From NCBI GenBank assembly GCA_027491735.1, contig JAOZGP010000023.1, positions 1-64,000 on the forward strand: 64,000 bases of DNA, written 5' to 3'. Each line of letters starts with the position of its first letter. The stretch's first letter is position 1. This stretch comes from Thermoproteota archaeon (GTDB lineage: Archaea > Korarchaeota > Korarchaeia > Korarchaeales > Korarchaeaceae). The position numbers and the translations under genes were made by a program. Positions 36,290 through 45,160 of this stretch are shown piece after piece. The notes beneath the pieces were generated by a model. The model saw only the letters and a list, made by a program, of their open reading frames with translations. It was not told the origin of the DNA and did no database searches.

Positions 36290-36840
36290 TTGTCAGGGTT
36301 TTCTCCATATGGTCGAGAAACGCTTATCTTCTTTTCGCTGTTCTCATCGGAGGATCGACGAGACGATCTCACCTCAGGGATCCCTCAGCTCTGAAGGTCC
36401 TCACGAGATGGCTCCACAGCAGTCGCTCACTGGTCTACCTGGTGACGGTCGCCTGAGGATCTCATCTCGACCAATCTCAGGCCGGATCGACCTAGATCTC
36501 CCTAAGGTGGGTGGACGAGCTGGCAGGTCCTCCTCACAGTGATGGGATAACTCCGTCCTTCACAGATTCCCGATAGGGCAGCGCTGACGAGCGTCTGCCG
36601 ATATTTTAAACCTGGTCCCGCTGATCCAGGAGCTTCCTCAAGCAACCGAAGCTCCTGAGTCCAGATCGCTCGGTGATCTGGAGTGAACCCACCGCTCCGA
36701 GCTGTCCCTTCAGCGGACGCGTACAACGCGTCTTCAGGAGATCGCCGTGATGGAGTCGAGGATGAAGCTCCCTCAACGAGGCCGGCGTGAGGTCTTCGAA
36801 ACATCTTTCTTGGGGTGTGAGGCAGCTGACCGCATGAAGC
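36290..36840. other. Gap without recognisable gene
   Basis: About 550 bp between hisZ and the end of pstB. Short open frames on both strands do not resemble known proteins. A TATA-like TTTAAAATAT (minus strand, about 36602-36611) has no clear gene after it. There is no phoU gene downstream of pstB. Confidence 0.45.
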
Positions 36841-37602
36841 TCATGAAACCTCTCCACGCAGGAACCTCTCTGTGAGCTTGTTCCTAGGGTTCACGAACAC
36901 CTGATCCGCCGGCCCGACCTCCACGAGCTGCCCCATGTAGATGAAGGCTATGTAGTCGGACACCCTCGAGGCCTGCGGTGGGGAGTGGGTCACCATCATT
37001 ATCGTTACCCCTCCCTCCCTCCTGAAGGAGATGAGCACATCCTCTATCTTCCTGGCGTTGATGGGATCGACGTTGGCTGTGGGCTCGTCCAAGAGCAGGA
37101 GCTCGGGTCTCATGGCTAGGGCCCTGGCTATGCAAAGCCTCTGCTGCTGACCTCCGCTGAGCCCGAGCGGAGGGACATCAAGCTTGTCCTTGACCTCCTC
37201 CCAAAGCATCGCCTTCTCCAAAGCCCATCTCACCAGATTATCGAGCTCCTTTTTGCTTTTCACTAAACCGTTTAGCTTTGGACCCAGAGCAACGTTCTCG
37301 TATATGGAGAGGTGAGGGAAGGGGTTGGGCGTCTGGAAGACCATTCCTATCCTGGTCCTGAGCCTGTAGGGATCCGCCTTGAAGACGTCCCTTCCCAGGA
37401 CCACGACCCTGCCGGAGACCTCCGCTTCGGGTATGAGGTCTATGAGCCTGTTTATCACACGTAGAAGCGTGCTCTTGCCGGACCCACTAGGTCCCATCAC
37501 GGTGAAGATCGTGTTCTCCGGGACCTTGAAGGTGAGGTCCCTCAAGACCTCGAAGCCCCCTATCCTGACCCTGAGGTTCTCCACCTCAACTGCGTAGCTC
37601 AC
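36841..37602 (-). CDS. pstB: Phosphate ABC transporter ATPase PstB
   Basis: ATPase of the high-affinity phosphate importer, 253 residues. Walker A GPSGSGKST (about 36-44), Q-loop VFQTPNPFPHLSIYENVALG with the NPFP signature of PstB, ABC signature LGLSGGQQQRLCIARAL, and Walker B LLLLDEPTANVD. Start overlaps pstA by 4 bp. It ends the pstSCAB operon; phoU, usually next, is missing. Confidence 0.93.
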   Translation of the reverse strand: MSYAVEVENLRVRIGGFEVLRDLTFKVPENTIFTVMGPSGSGKSTLLRVINRLIDLIPEAEVSGRVVVLGRDVFKADPYRLRTRIGMVFQTPNPFPHLSIYENVALGPKLNGLVKSKKELDNLVRWALEKAMLWEEVKDKLDVPPLGLSGGQQQRLCIARALAMRPELLLLDEPTANVDPINARKIEDVLISFRREGGVTIMMVTHSPPQASRVSDYIAFIYMGQLVEVGPADQVFVNPRNKLTERFLRGEVS

Positions 37603-38480
37603 ATCCTCACCTCCCTCACCGTTCTCCTGAGGACGACGAAGATCACCAGGTATATGGCTATCAGGACCAGGGCAGCTCCCCAGGCGACCTCCCTGTACAC
37701 CCGGTAGGGGGTGAGGGCGAACTCGTATATCAGCAGGGGGATCGCTCCCACAGGATGATCTGGCCCGTTGAAGTAGGCGTGCCTCAGCCCACCTATTGTG
37801 AACAGGAGAGGAGCTGTCTCACCTGCTGCCTTGGCGAGTCCTATGAGCACGCCCGTCAGGATCCCCCTCCTTGCTATCCGCGTGAACACGCTGAAGACCG
37901 CCCTCGGCCTCGTCAGCCCCAGGCTGTAGGCCGCCTCCCTGTAGGTCCGGGGTATCGACGCCAGGGACTCCTCCATGTAGGTGTAGGAGTAGGGCACCAT
38001 CACAATCGCCAGAGCTACAGCTCCAGCCAGTGCGGAGAACCTGCCCATGGGGATCACCACGAGGGTGTATGAGAGAACCCCTATGAGCACGGTTGGTATC
38101 TCCGTGAACGACCTGCAGACGAGCTTCGTCACCCTGGCAACCAGAGTGTTCGGATATTCCACAGTGAAGACAGCAGCCATGAAGGAGAGAGGGAGCCCTA
38201 AGATCACAGTTAGGAACACGAGAACGGCTGACCCCACCAAGGCCGGACCGATGCCCCCCAGATTGCTCGAGAGAGGCGAAGGGGGTGTGTCCACGAGGAA
38301 GCTCAGCCCTCCCCTGAGGAGGGTCCACCCCCCGTAGTAGAGGATCGAAGCCACTATGTGAAATAGGGGGAGAAAGGCCGCCATTGAGAGGACCACGAGG
38401 ATCACCAGGAAGAGCTTGTCCTTGATCCTCCTGACGAGGGATAGCCTCTCCGCTTCTCTCCTTGAGCTTACATCTCTCAA
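37599..38480 (-). CDS. pstA: Phosphate ABC transporter permease PstA
   Basis: Membrane subunit of 293 residues with six transmembrane helices. The cytoplasmic coupling loop ESLASIPRTYREAAYSLGLT fits the PstA/PstC EAA motif. It lies between pstC (4 bp upstream) and pstB (4 bp overlap). Its loop DNA (37931-37971) is identical over 41 bp to the matching part of pstC, although the rest of the genes has diverged. Confidence 0.9.
   Translation of the reverse strand: MRDVSSRREAERLSLVRRIKDKLFLVILVVLSMAAFLPLFHIVASILYYGGWTLLRGGLSFLVDTPPSPLSSNLGGIGPALVGSAVLVFLTVILGLPLSFMAAVFTVEYPNTLVARVTKLVCRSFTEIPTVLIGVLSYTLVVIPMGRFSALAGAVALAIVMVPYSYTYMEESLASIPRTYREAAYSLGLTRPRAVFSVFTRIARRGILTGVLIGLAKAAGETAPLLFTIGGLRHAYFNGPDHPVGAIPLLIYEFALTPYRVYREVAWGAALVLIAIYLVIFVVLRRTVREVRM
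37931..37971. repeat. 41-bp repeat shared by pstA and pstC (copy in pstA)
   Basis: Identical to 38829-38869; encodes the ATPase-docking loop in both permeases. Confidence 0.75.
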
Positions 38481-38484
38481 GAAA

Positions 38485-39420
38485 TCACCTCCTATAGGTT
38501 CTCCTCCACTTCACCAACATGTACACGCCGGCTGAGTTCAGCAGAAGTCCTGTGGCCAGGAGGAAGAGGCCCGCCGCATAGAGGGCGCTCGTCATGTAGT
38601 GGTAAAATCCGGCATTGGCGAACTGGTTAGCTATCAGAGAGGATATAGTGTAGCTGGGCTCAAACATGCAGAGGGGGAGTCCGAAGCTGTTGCCTATCGT
38701 CATGGAGACAGCTATGGTCTCACCAGCAGCCCTTCCAAAACCCAGGAGAGTGGCGGCCATCACCGCTGGCTTGGTCATGGAGACCAGCATCCTTGAGGCC
38801 TCGTACCTGGTGGCCCCGAGGCTGTAGACCGCCTCCCTGTAGGTCCGGGGTATCGACGCCAGGGACTCCCTTATCATGCTGGTCATGAAGGGGAGTATCA
38901 TCACGGACAGGACAGTGCCGGCGGTGAACACGGTGAAGCCCGTTATGGGCCTGCACCCGAACACCGGCACGAAGCCCAGGTACAGACTCAGAGGGGTCAT
39001 GATGTAGGTCTTCAGAATGGGAGCCAAAACGAAGGCCCCCCAAAGGCCGTATAGAACCGTGGGGAGACCTGCCATGAGGTCCACCAGACCCGTGACGTGA
39101 TCCCTCAGCTGGGGAGGTGTGTAATCGTTTATGAAGATGGCCAGTGCTATGGATGTCGGCAGGGCGAGGATCAGAGCTATGAGAGAGGAGTAGAGGGTTC
39201 CGACGAGAGGGGATAGTATGCCGTAGAACTCCTGGTCTGGGCTGACCTCTGATGGTCTCCAAGCGCTCGATGTGAGGAACTTCAATCCCTCCCTGAGAAG
39301 CACGGGCACCGAGTTCTGGATCAACACCTCGAACAGAAGCACGAACACGATGAACACCACGCCGGCAAACGGCAGGAGCATGTAGAAGAACATTCTATCC
39401 TCTCTGGATGGAAACCTCAT
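38485..39420 (-). CDS. pstC: Phosphate ABC transporter permease PstC
   Basis: Membrane subunit of 311 residues with six helices and a large loop after the first helix, as in PstC. The coupling loop RESLASIPRTYREAVYSLGAT is followed by the usual last helices. Four bp downstream of pstS and 4 bp upstream of pstA. Shares a 41-bp identical block with pstA. Confidence 0.9.
   Translation of the reverse strand: MRFPSREDRMFFYMLLPFAGVVFIVFVLLFEVLIQNSVPVLLREGLKFLTSSAWRPSEVSPDQEFYGILSPLVGTLYSSLIALILALPTSIALAIFINDYTPPQLRDHVTGLVDLMAGLPTVLYGLWGAFVLAPILKTYIMTPLSLYLGFVPVFGCRPITGFTVFTAGTVLSVMILPFMTSMIRESLASIPRTYREAVYSLGATRYEASRMLVSMTKPAVMAATLLGFGRAAGETIAVSMTIGNSFGLPLCMFEPSYTISSLIANQFANAGFYHYMTSALYAAGLFLLATGLLLNSAGVYMLVKWRRTYRR
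38829..38869. repeat. 41-bp repeat shared by pstA and pstC (copy in pstC)
   Basis: Identical to 37931-37971; with flanks, 51 bp match with one mismatch. Confidence 0.75.
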
Positions 39421-39424
39421 CGAA

Positions 39425-40507
39425 TCACCCTGACCTCACGAGATCCAGCGCTCTAAGATCGATGTTCCTTATCTCCTCGGGGACGGGCACGTACCCCTCC
39501 ACCACGTAGCCCGATCCCCTCTCGCAGATCCACCTTATGAACTCCCGCACAACCCAGGTCTTCTCCTTGGAATAGGTCGTCCTGATGAACACGTGGGAGA
39601 AGGCAGTTATGGAGTAAGAACCGTTGCCGGGCGCGTACACTATCGCTTGGAGCTCCGAGCTGAAGTCCTCAGATGGATCCTCGGGTAGGTCGGGCAGAGC
39701 ATTTTTAGCCGCCTCCTGTATAGCCTCAACGGATGGAAGCACGAAGTTCCCGTCCCTGTTCTTTATGGCAGCCACTGGGAGGGCTTCCCTATAGGCGTAC
39801 TCCAGCTCCACGTATCCTACGGAGTACTCCGTGCTCTTCAGGGCAGCGACCACTCCTGGGTTGCCCTTTCCTCCCACGCCCCTCCCCTTCCCGTCGACAG
39901 GCCAGTTCACCGTCTTGCCAACAAGATCTGATGGCCACAGATCCGGTGCCGCCTCGTGCAGGAAGGTGGTGAATATCTGCGTTGTTCCGCTGGCGTCGGA
40001 CCTGTGGACCGCCGTTATCCTCCTGTGGGGGAGGTCCAACCCCGGGTTGAGCTCCCTCATCATCGGGTCGTCCCAGTACTCTATCCTCCCCAGGTAGATC
40101 AGGGCCAAAACGCGTCCGTCCAGCTTGAGGCATCTGTCCTTCAGCTCCGGAACGTTGTACACAACCGCCACCGCCCCGAGGATTATGGGGAGCTGGAGGA
40201 CCTTTCCCCTGTACCTCTCCCAGGTCTGCCTGCTCAGCGGTGGATCGCTTCCGCAGAAGTCCGTCAGCCTCTTGAAGAACTGCTCCTGCCCAGCTCCGCT
40301 GCCAACTCCCTGGTACTCGATGGACACGTTCTTGAAGTCCTTGAGGAACCCCTGGATCCACGCCTCAAGCTGGGGTTGAAGAAAGGTGGATCCCGATCCC
40401 CTTATGATGACCTCAGCGGCTTTTTTTCCTTCGTTTCTGAAGGAGAAACTGAACAAGAACACCAAGATCGCCAAGGCAGCGATGACCATTGCGAGCAACT
40501 TTCTCAA
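39425..40507 (-). CDS. pstS: Phosphate-binding protein PstS
   Basis: Extracytoplasmic phosphate receptor of 360 residues. N-terminal signal/anchor helix (about 4-22, LLAMVIAALAILVFLFSFS), then the phosphate-binding loop GSGSTFLQPQ, the GVGSGAGQEQF segment, DPPLSR, and HRSDASGTTQIFT, which binds phosphate oxygens. Start is TTG 40507 with GGTGA about 9 nt upstream. First gene of pstSCAB, preceded by a promoter with an inverted repeat. Confidence 0.92.
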   Translation of the reverse strand: MRKLLAMVIAALAILVFLFSFSFRNEGKKAAEVIIRGSGSTFLQPQLEAWIQGFLKDFKNVSIEYQGVGSGAGQEQFFKRLTDFCGSDPPLSRQTWERYRGKVLQLPIILGAVAVVYNVPELKDRCLKLDGRVLALIYLGRIEYWDDPMMRELNPGLDLPHRRITAVHRSDASGTTQIFTTFLHEAAPDLWPSDLVGKTVNWPVDGKGRGVGGKGNPGVVAALKSTEYSVGYVELEYAYREALPVAAIKNRDGNFVLPSVEAIQEAAKNALPDLPEDPSEDFSSELQAIVYAPGNGSYSITAFSHVFIRTTYSKEKTWVVREFIRWICERGSGYVVEGYVPVPEEIRNIDLRALDLVRSG

Positions 40508-40517
40508 GGCTGTTCAC

Positions 40518-40549
40518 CGAGGATCAGTGGGATTCCTCGATTAATAATG
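40518..40549 (-). promoter_or_regulatory. pst promoter with inverted repeat
   Basis: On the minus strand a TATA-like TTATTAATC (40539-40547) is followed by CGAGGA-N10-TCCTCG (40518-40539), covering the expected transcription start. A phosphate-responsive repressor could bind here. Further upstream a perfect palindrome CCTATATAGG (40590-40599) may be a second site. Confidence 0.4.
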
Positions 40550-40626
40550 ATTATCTATCTAACACATATTCACTCATGACCTCTATATGCCTATATAGGT
40601 ACGATCGCTGAAGCGGACGACCCAGG

Positions 40627-41067
40627 TCACCTCGGTGAGTGACCTCTCCGGTTCCTCAGGAGGAGGGAATCCACCCTCGCTAGGTACCTCGAGACCTTCA
40701 CGGACTCCTCGGACACCTCGACTATGTTCCCCCTCCGCACGACCATGTGTCTTCTCCTCGGAGGATTGCTCAACAGCCTGCAAACCTCCTCGACCATGTG
40801 ATGAAGCTGGACACAGTGGAGGGAACCGTCCACTGTGAGGACGGCGATCTCCTCGTAGTCACCCCTGACGATCACCCCGGCGAGCTTGAATCCAACCATG
40901 TTCATGTGCTCCTCCTCAAGACACGCGCTCACCTTGACGTGCTCGTCGAAGCCTCCGAGAACCTCTGGATAATCCATCTCAAGACATCTTCCAAAGACCA
41001 GGATCTTCCTGCTGCCCCTGAGGTATCTGGATCCGGCGTTCATGTCGATGAGCCTCGGGAACATCAC
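40627..41067 (-). CDS. Conserved small protein of unknown function
   Basis: A 146-residue soluble protein with an alpha/beta look: the strand KILVFGRCLEMDYPEV, then VKVSACLEEEHMNMVGFKLAGVIVRG, IAVLTVDGSLHCVQLHHMVEEV, and a basic C-terminus. Two cysteines and clustered histidines (HCVQLHH) could bind metal, but no known motif is evident. It begins GTG 41067 (or ATG 41064) overlapping the GNAT stop, so it is the last gene of the DUF3160-GNAT operon. I do not recognise its family with certainty. Confidence 0.65.
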   Translation of the reverse strand: MMFPRLIDMNAGSRYLRGSRKILVFGRCLEMDYPEVLGGFDEHVKVSACLEEEHMNMVGFKLAGVIVRGDYEEIAVLTVDGSLHCVQLHHMVEEVCRLLSNPPRRRHMVVRRGNIVEVSEESVKVSRYLARVDSLLLRNRRGHSPR

Positions 41068-41837
41068 AGGTCCTCAGCTAGCCTGTATATAATTAACTTG
41101 ACCATCGGTCTGTTGGCCCTGTAGAAGCTGATGGCTCTTCTGTCTGAGGTAGTCCCTCTCAGGGATCTGAGAACTCTTATAACGCTTATAAATCTTCCTT
41201 CAAGCTTCCTCGCTATGTTCATTGACTCCTTGAGAATTCTGGTTCCGATCCTTCTTCTCCAGAGTTCCCTCACAACGTGAACTCCGTAGTCCAGGTTGAA
41301 GTTCCTCCTGTTGAGGTAGGCCAGGCCGACCGGTATCTCGTCCAGCAGGGCCAGCATCACCACGTGATCCCCGACCCTCGGTGGGATGAAGAAGCCCCAG
41401 CTTCTCCTCTGTATCTGCTGAAAGATCCTGAGCTCGGCCTGACCCCAGCTGTCGAGGGACCTGACCTCGACCTCATAGTTTGGCTCCAACGTCCTTCCCA
41501 CAGGATCCCAGAAGTAGAGGATCGAGCTCGATCTGACGCCAGGCGGGAGGGGAGGAGCCCTGTCCTCCGGAACGATCATCACCCTGTAGTCCGATCTGAC
41601 CTCCCTTAGGATTCCCATCGCCTCCATGAAGTCCTGAGAAATGCATAGGGCGGCGATCCTCCCCTCCCCCCTCAGGACCCACCTAATGAGGATCAGGGTC
41701 CTCCCCTCGGATGAGGAGAGGACCTTTACCTCCTTGAAAGGCCTCGCCCAGAAGATCTTGAGCTTCGCTAACTCTCTGTACCAGCTGAGGAACTCCTGGA
41801 GATCCATGGGGAGGAGGGGGAGGTGAGAGGAGGTCAT
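41064..41837 (-). CDS. GNAT family N-acetyltransferase
   Basis: A 257-residue protein whose C-terminal half is a GNAT fold: the VGLAYLNRRNFNLDYGVHVV strands and acetyl-CoA loop RRRIGTRILKES (about 195-206), then SFYRANRP at the end. The N-terminal 110 residues form an additional domain without a recognised match. The acceptor is unknown. Translational coupling (ATGA) to the DUF3160 gene upstream suggests a link to that surface protein or to the small protein downstream. Confidence 0.78.
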   Translation of the reverse strand: MTSSHLPLLPMDLQEFLSWYRELAKLKIFWARPFKEVKVLSSSEGRTLILIRWVLRGEGRIAALCISQDFMEAMGILREVRSDYRVMIVPEDRAPPLPPGVRSSSILYFWDPVGRTLEPNYEVEVRSLDSWGQAELRIFQQIQRRSWGFFIPPRVGDHVVMLALLDEIPVGLAYLNRRNFNLDYGVHVVRELWRRRIGTRILKESMNIARKLEGRFISVIRVLRSLRGTTSDRRAISFYRANRPMVKLIIYRLAEDL

Positions 41838-44038
41838 CCCGGAGACCTAGACACAAAGCTGGACGTCCACTTGGGCAGAGGGAGTGGAGATTCAGAGTAC
41901 ATGGACTTCCAGGCCTCGTCTGTGAGCCTGGAGCTCATGGGGACCTTGAACTCGTAGTATGTCAGCACGGGACCGACGAACAGGTTGATCCTTCCGTTCA
42001 CCTTCACCGCCACGACCATGAGGGAGAACTTCCCCACTCCCTCCTCCAGAACCTGCTTCGAGTTGGACTCCGTGTGGACGTCGGCCACTAAGAGCGTCGA
42101 GGTGCTCCTATCATCGAGGCCGGAGAGCAGGTCCTCAAGGACCTCTCCCATCCTGATCTCGAGGTTTGGATCCTTTCCCGAAAGTTCCTCCAGCGAGACC
42201 TTATGGAGCTTGTCCAGGAGGAGGGCTAGGTTGCTCAGCTTCTCCCTCTGCGTCGAATTGAGGAGACCCATCTTGTCCAGCCCCTCAAGGGTCATCTCAG
42301 TGAGCTCCCTGAGTTTCAGGTAGACCTCTGGCATGGGCTCCACGTAGACCTTCCCGACGGAGGGCGGAAGTGCTGTGAACTTGACCGTGTAGCTCTGTTT
42401 AACGTAGAGTATGGTGTCGTGTCTGAGCTCGGTCCACGAGGCAAGAGCGGAGAGGAGCTGTCGATCCTGCCAAGCTTCCGTCCTCATGAAGGTGGGATAC
42501 CCCTCCTCCCTCTCTCCTATCACGCTCCTAAGGACATCCAGCCAGGCCCAGTAGAGGTTCCTGCAGGTCAGGTTGGAGAACTCCCTCCTGAGGGACATAA
42601 CCTTCTCCTCGTAACCCTTGTAGTCAGCATCCCCTGCCCTCTCGATTATGCTGAGGGCCCTGTCCGATCCCAGGACGGCCATGACATCCAATCCCCTCGG
42701 AAATCCTCTGGCCGGGCCAAGAGGGGTCATGACCAAGGTGAACGGCTTGTCATCCCCTGTGTACGCTCCAACAGACGGAGCAACCAGGCTGCCCATGATG
42801 TAGGAGTCCGGAACGTATCTCTGACCGAAGAACCTCATCCCCTTGGAGAGGTACAGGCACCTCTCCAGCTCCTCCGGACTGAGGCTGCTCGCCTGGCAGT
42901 TGCCCGTCCCGGAGTATATCCTCGGCATCCTCATGGAGTTGAGCTCCTTCCTGAGCTCGCTGATCCTGCCCACGATCTGGTCTGGGGAGATCTCACTGCC
43001 GAAGACCTTGTTCATTGCGTCCAGGTACTCGCATGGGGTCAGGTCATCGGAAATCCCGACGAAGAAGGAGGTCACGGCGTATATCCTCCTCCACCGCTCC
43101 GCGACTCCTGTCGAAGAGACTTGGGCAGATATCAGAGCTGCTTGGAGGGTCTCCCTGTCGGCCACATCCTTGGGCACGAGCCTTCCGTTCACTGAGTTGA
43201 GGAGGAAGGTCATCCTCCCGTACCACATCATGGCCTTGAAGTACCTCCTCAGGGTCTCCGAGCGAGTATAGTGTCCCCTAGGCAGGTACTGACTGTAGTC
43301 CTCCTCGTATTGAAATATCGGACTCTTAGCAAAGCCCCTATGTCCCTCTATGAGGGATAGCTCCTGGCCCACCTCTTGAGAGACGTAGTCCGGAGGATCG
43401 AAGCTTGGATCCAGCAGCTTCTTCGCCACACTGAAGAAAGCAACGTTCTCCCTGGCAGCCTCCCTAACAGCTCCGCTGGAGATCCCGTACAGCCTCTCGT
43501 TGGCCTTCAGGAGCTCCTTCGTTATCAATTCGAGGTCCTTGTGAAGGCTCTCCTCCTCCACGCTGGAGAGGAGGTTGTCGTAAAACACGTGGTAGACGTG
43601 GAGCATGGAGTCCACAGTGACATAGGTGGGCATTCCCTCGATGAGCTTGTAAGCGTCAACCGGCTGGTCCGTGTAGAAGCTCCAAGTTCCATCACCCAGA
43701 ACGACGAACCCGTTTCTCAGGAGCATGTCCTTATCGGAGTCACTTAAACGAAGTCTGTCCGTCAGATCCCAATTGGAGATCTCGTCGACGGACAGAGGGA
43801 GAGCGTACTGAGGTGTCTCGGCGCTGACCTGCTCAGAACTGAGCGTCCCTTCCATCAGAGCAGGTTTCCTCAGACTCTCAAGCGTGTAAGGGATCTCAGA
43901 GGAGGGACCTCCCCGGGAGGAGCTGCTCACCTCCTCAGAAGGAGCTTTGTTTGTAAGGAACAGAGCAGCGGCAATGCCTGCAGCCATCAGGAGAACGGCC
44001 ACCGCGGCGATCGCGCCTAAAGTCCTCACATACCTCAC
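41834..44038 (-). CDS. DUF3160 secreted or membrane-anchored protein
   Basis: A 734-residue protein with an N-terminal hydrophobic helix (about 8-30) and a Ser/Pro-rich linker, followed by one long DUF3160 domain. The hallmark is YVTVDSMLHVYHVFYDNLLSSVEE near residue 140, plus MWYGRMTFLLN and the PVLTYYEF C-terminal block. DUF3160 proteins are extracytoplasmic and uncharacterised. Start GTG 44038 about 25 bp after a TATA-like box. Heads an operon with a GNAT enzyme and a small protein. Confidence 0.82.
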   Translation of the reverse strand: MRYVRTLGAIAAVAVLLMAAGIAAALFLTNKAPSEEVSSSSRGGPSSEIPYTLESLRKPALMEGTLSSEQVSAETPQYALPLSVDEISNWDLTDRLRLSDSDKDMLLRNGFVVLGDGTWSFYTDQPVDAYKLIEGMPTYVTVDSMLHVYHVFYDNLLSSVEEESLHKDLELITKELLKANERLYGISSGAVREAARENVAFFSVAKKLLDPSFDPPDYVSQEVGQELSLIEGHRGFAKSPIFQYEEDYSQYLPRGHYTRSETLRRYFKAMMWYGRMTFLLNSVNGRLVPKDVADRETLQAALISAQVSSTGVAERWRRIYAVTSFFVGISDDLTPCEYLDAMNKVFGSEISPDQIVGRISELRKELNSMRMPRIYSGTGNCQASSLSPEELERCLYLSKGMRFFGQRYVPDSYIMGSLVAPSVGAYTGDDKPFTLVMTPLGPARGFPRGLDVMAVLGSDRALSIIERAGDADYKGYEEKVMSLRREFSNLTCRNLYWAWLDVLRSVIGEREEGYPTFMRTEAWQDRQLLSALASWTELRHDTILYVKQSYTVKFTALPPSVGKVYVEPMPEVYLKLRELTEMTLEGLDKMGLLNSTQREKLSNLALLLDKLHKVSLEELSGKDPNLEIRMGEVLEDLLSGLDDRSTSTLLVADVHTESNSKQVLEEGVGKFSLMVVAVKVNGRINLFVGPVLTYYEFKVPMSSRLTDEAWKSMYSESPLPLPKWTSSFVSRSPG

Positions 44039-44060
44039 CGATCTGAATCATGAGTGAGTC

Positions 44061-44071
44061 GATAAATAAGC
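44061..44071 (-). promoter_or_regulatory. TATA-like box of DUF3160 operon
   Basis: GCTTATTTATC on the minus strand, about 25 bp before GTG 44038. Confidence 0.45.
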
Positions 44072-44416
44072 TTTCCTGAAAGGTTCCATGTGGATTGAAC
44101 TTCTCTCTAAGGACCACCAAACTCGATAATTCTTTAAGACTGAATTCCTGTGGAGTGTCCGGTCCTCTTCCAGCTGATGTTCACCCGGAAGAACCTACAC
44201 GAGGTCCCGAGGTCGTGGAGGGCGCTACGCGCTCGGACAAAACCGCATGCTCCCGATCTCCACCTCCTCCCTGGGGTGAGGCTTCAAACCGCGAGGAATA
44301 TGTTCCTGTTCATCTGTAAGACGAGGGACCTCGAGGTCGATGCGGAGGGGCCGGTCGAATACCCGGACTACGGCTACTATCATCCGCTCCACGTCATAAC
44401 TGCAGGCCGTTAACGG
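44072..44416. other. Gap, possibly degraded coding sequence
   Basis: Short plus-strand frames run into the CobN remnant, but I could not match them to CobN. No RNA gene or repeat seen. Confidence 0.3.
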
Positions 44417-44918
44417 AGCCGAACAAGCTGAACATAGGGATTGTGTTTTACGGTGGAATGCACTTAGAGTCCGTTGAGGTTCTGAAGGGCGAAAAACTGT
44501 GATGTTGATAGCTGATTCAACTGGAGAGATGGTGAAGGTCGAGACGGTCGAAGACAGCATAGAGAGGGGGAACCGTAACGAGGACGCTTAACCCGAAGTG
44601 GATCGAGGAGATGCTTAAACACGGATTTTTTGGGGGGTTCAGAAGATCACCGAGAGGGTGGGGTACCTTCTTGGTCTGTCAGCCACCACAGGAGCGGTTG
44701 AGAACTGGATTTGGGATAGGGTTGCTGGGAGGTTTGTACTCGACAGCGAGCTCTTCGAGAGGTTGAGGAAGGAAAATCCTTACGCGACCAAGGAGCTGCT
44801 CGAAAGGTTGCTCGAAGCCAATAGGAGGGGTTACTGGAAGGCGAGGGATGACGTATTGGAGGAGATAGAGGAGAGATATCTGGAGCTGGACGGAATGCTT
44901 GAGGATGAAATAGCTTGA
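44417..44918 (+). pseudogene. C-terminal remnant of CobN/BchH-type chelatase
   Basis: The final 86 codons (44658-44918) match the C-terminus of CobN/BchH large chelatase subunits: GYLLGLSATTGAVENWIWD and the helices after it. Upstream pieces in other frames extend the match: FYGGMHLESVEVLKGEK (44445-44496), VMLIADSTGEMVKVETVEDS, and TRTLNPKWIEEMLKHG. They join if run lengths change at 44492-44496 (A5), 44566-44570 (G5) and 44626-44637 (T6G6). The whole N-terminal 1000 residues of the roughly 1200-residue family are missing, so this is a true gene remnant. It once inserted cobalt or magnesium into a tetrapyrrole. Confidence 0.75.
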
Positions 44919-45160
44919 CACAGCACAAACTCTCAGATTCTGCCTTTAACGAATTGCCATAGGACCATCATCAGCTCCAAGGCCCTCCTCCACACTGTAA
45001 GCTTTCTTAAAGCCTTCAATTTTGGACCTCGGTGGTCACCGTCCTAGGTGCGGAAGAGGGGCTCCTTCGTGGGGAGGTTACAACATGTTCATGCGGATGT
45101 TCCGTAGAGACTCAAGAGCCTGAGGTCCACGTCGGACCTGCATCATCGCCTGGTCAGCAC

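Noticed and set aside
36502..36857. Minus-strand frames after pstB, considered as phoU
   Set aside because: No PhoU helical repeats or E/DxxxD motifs; composition resembles non-coding.
42419..43195. 258-codon plus-strand frame
   Set aside because: Antisense to the DUF3160 gene, whose family motifs are on the other strand.
44150..44413. 87-codon frame upstream of the CobN remnant as part of CobN
   Set aside because: Could not be aligned to any CobN segment I recall; left as unassigned.
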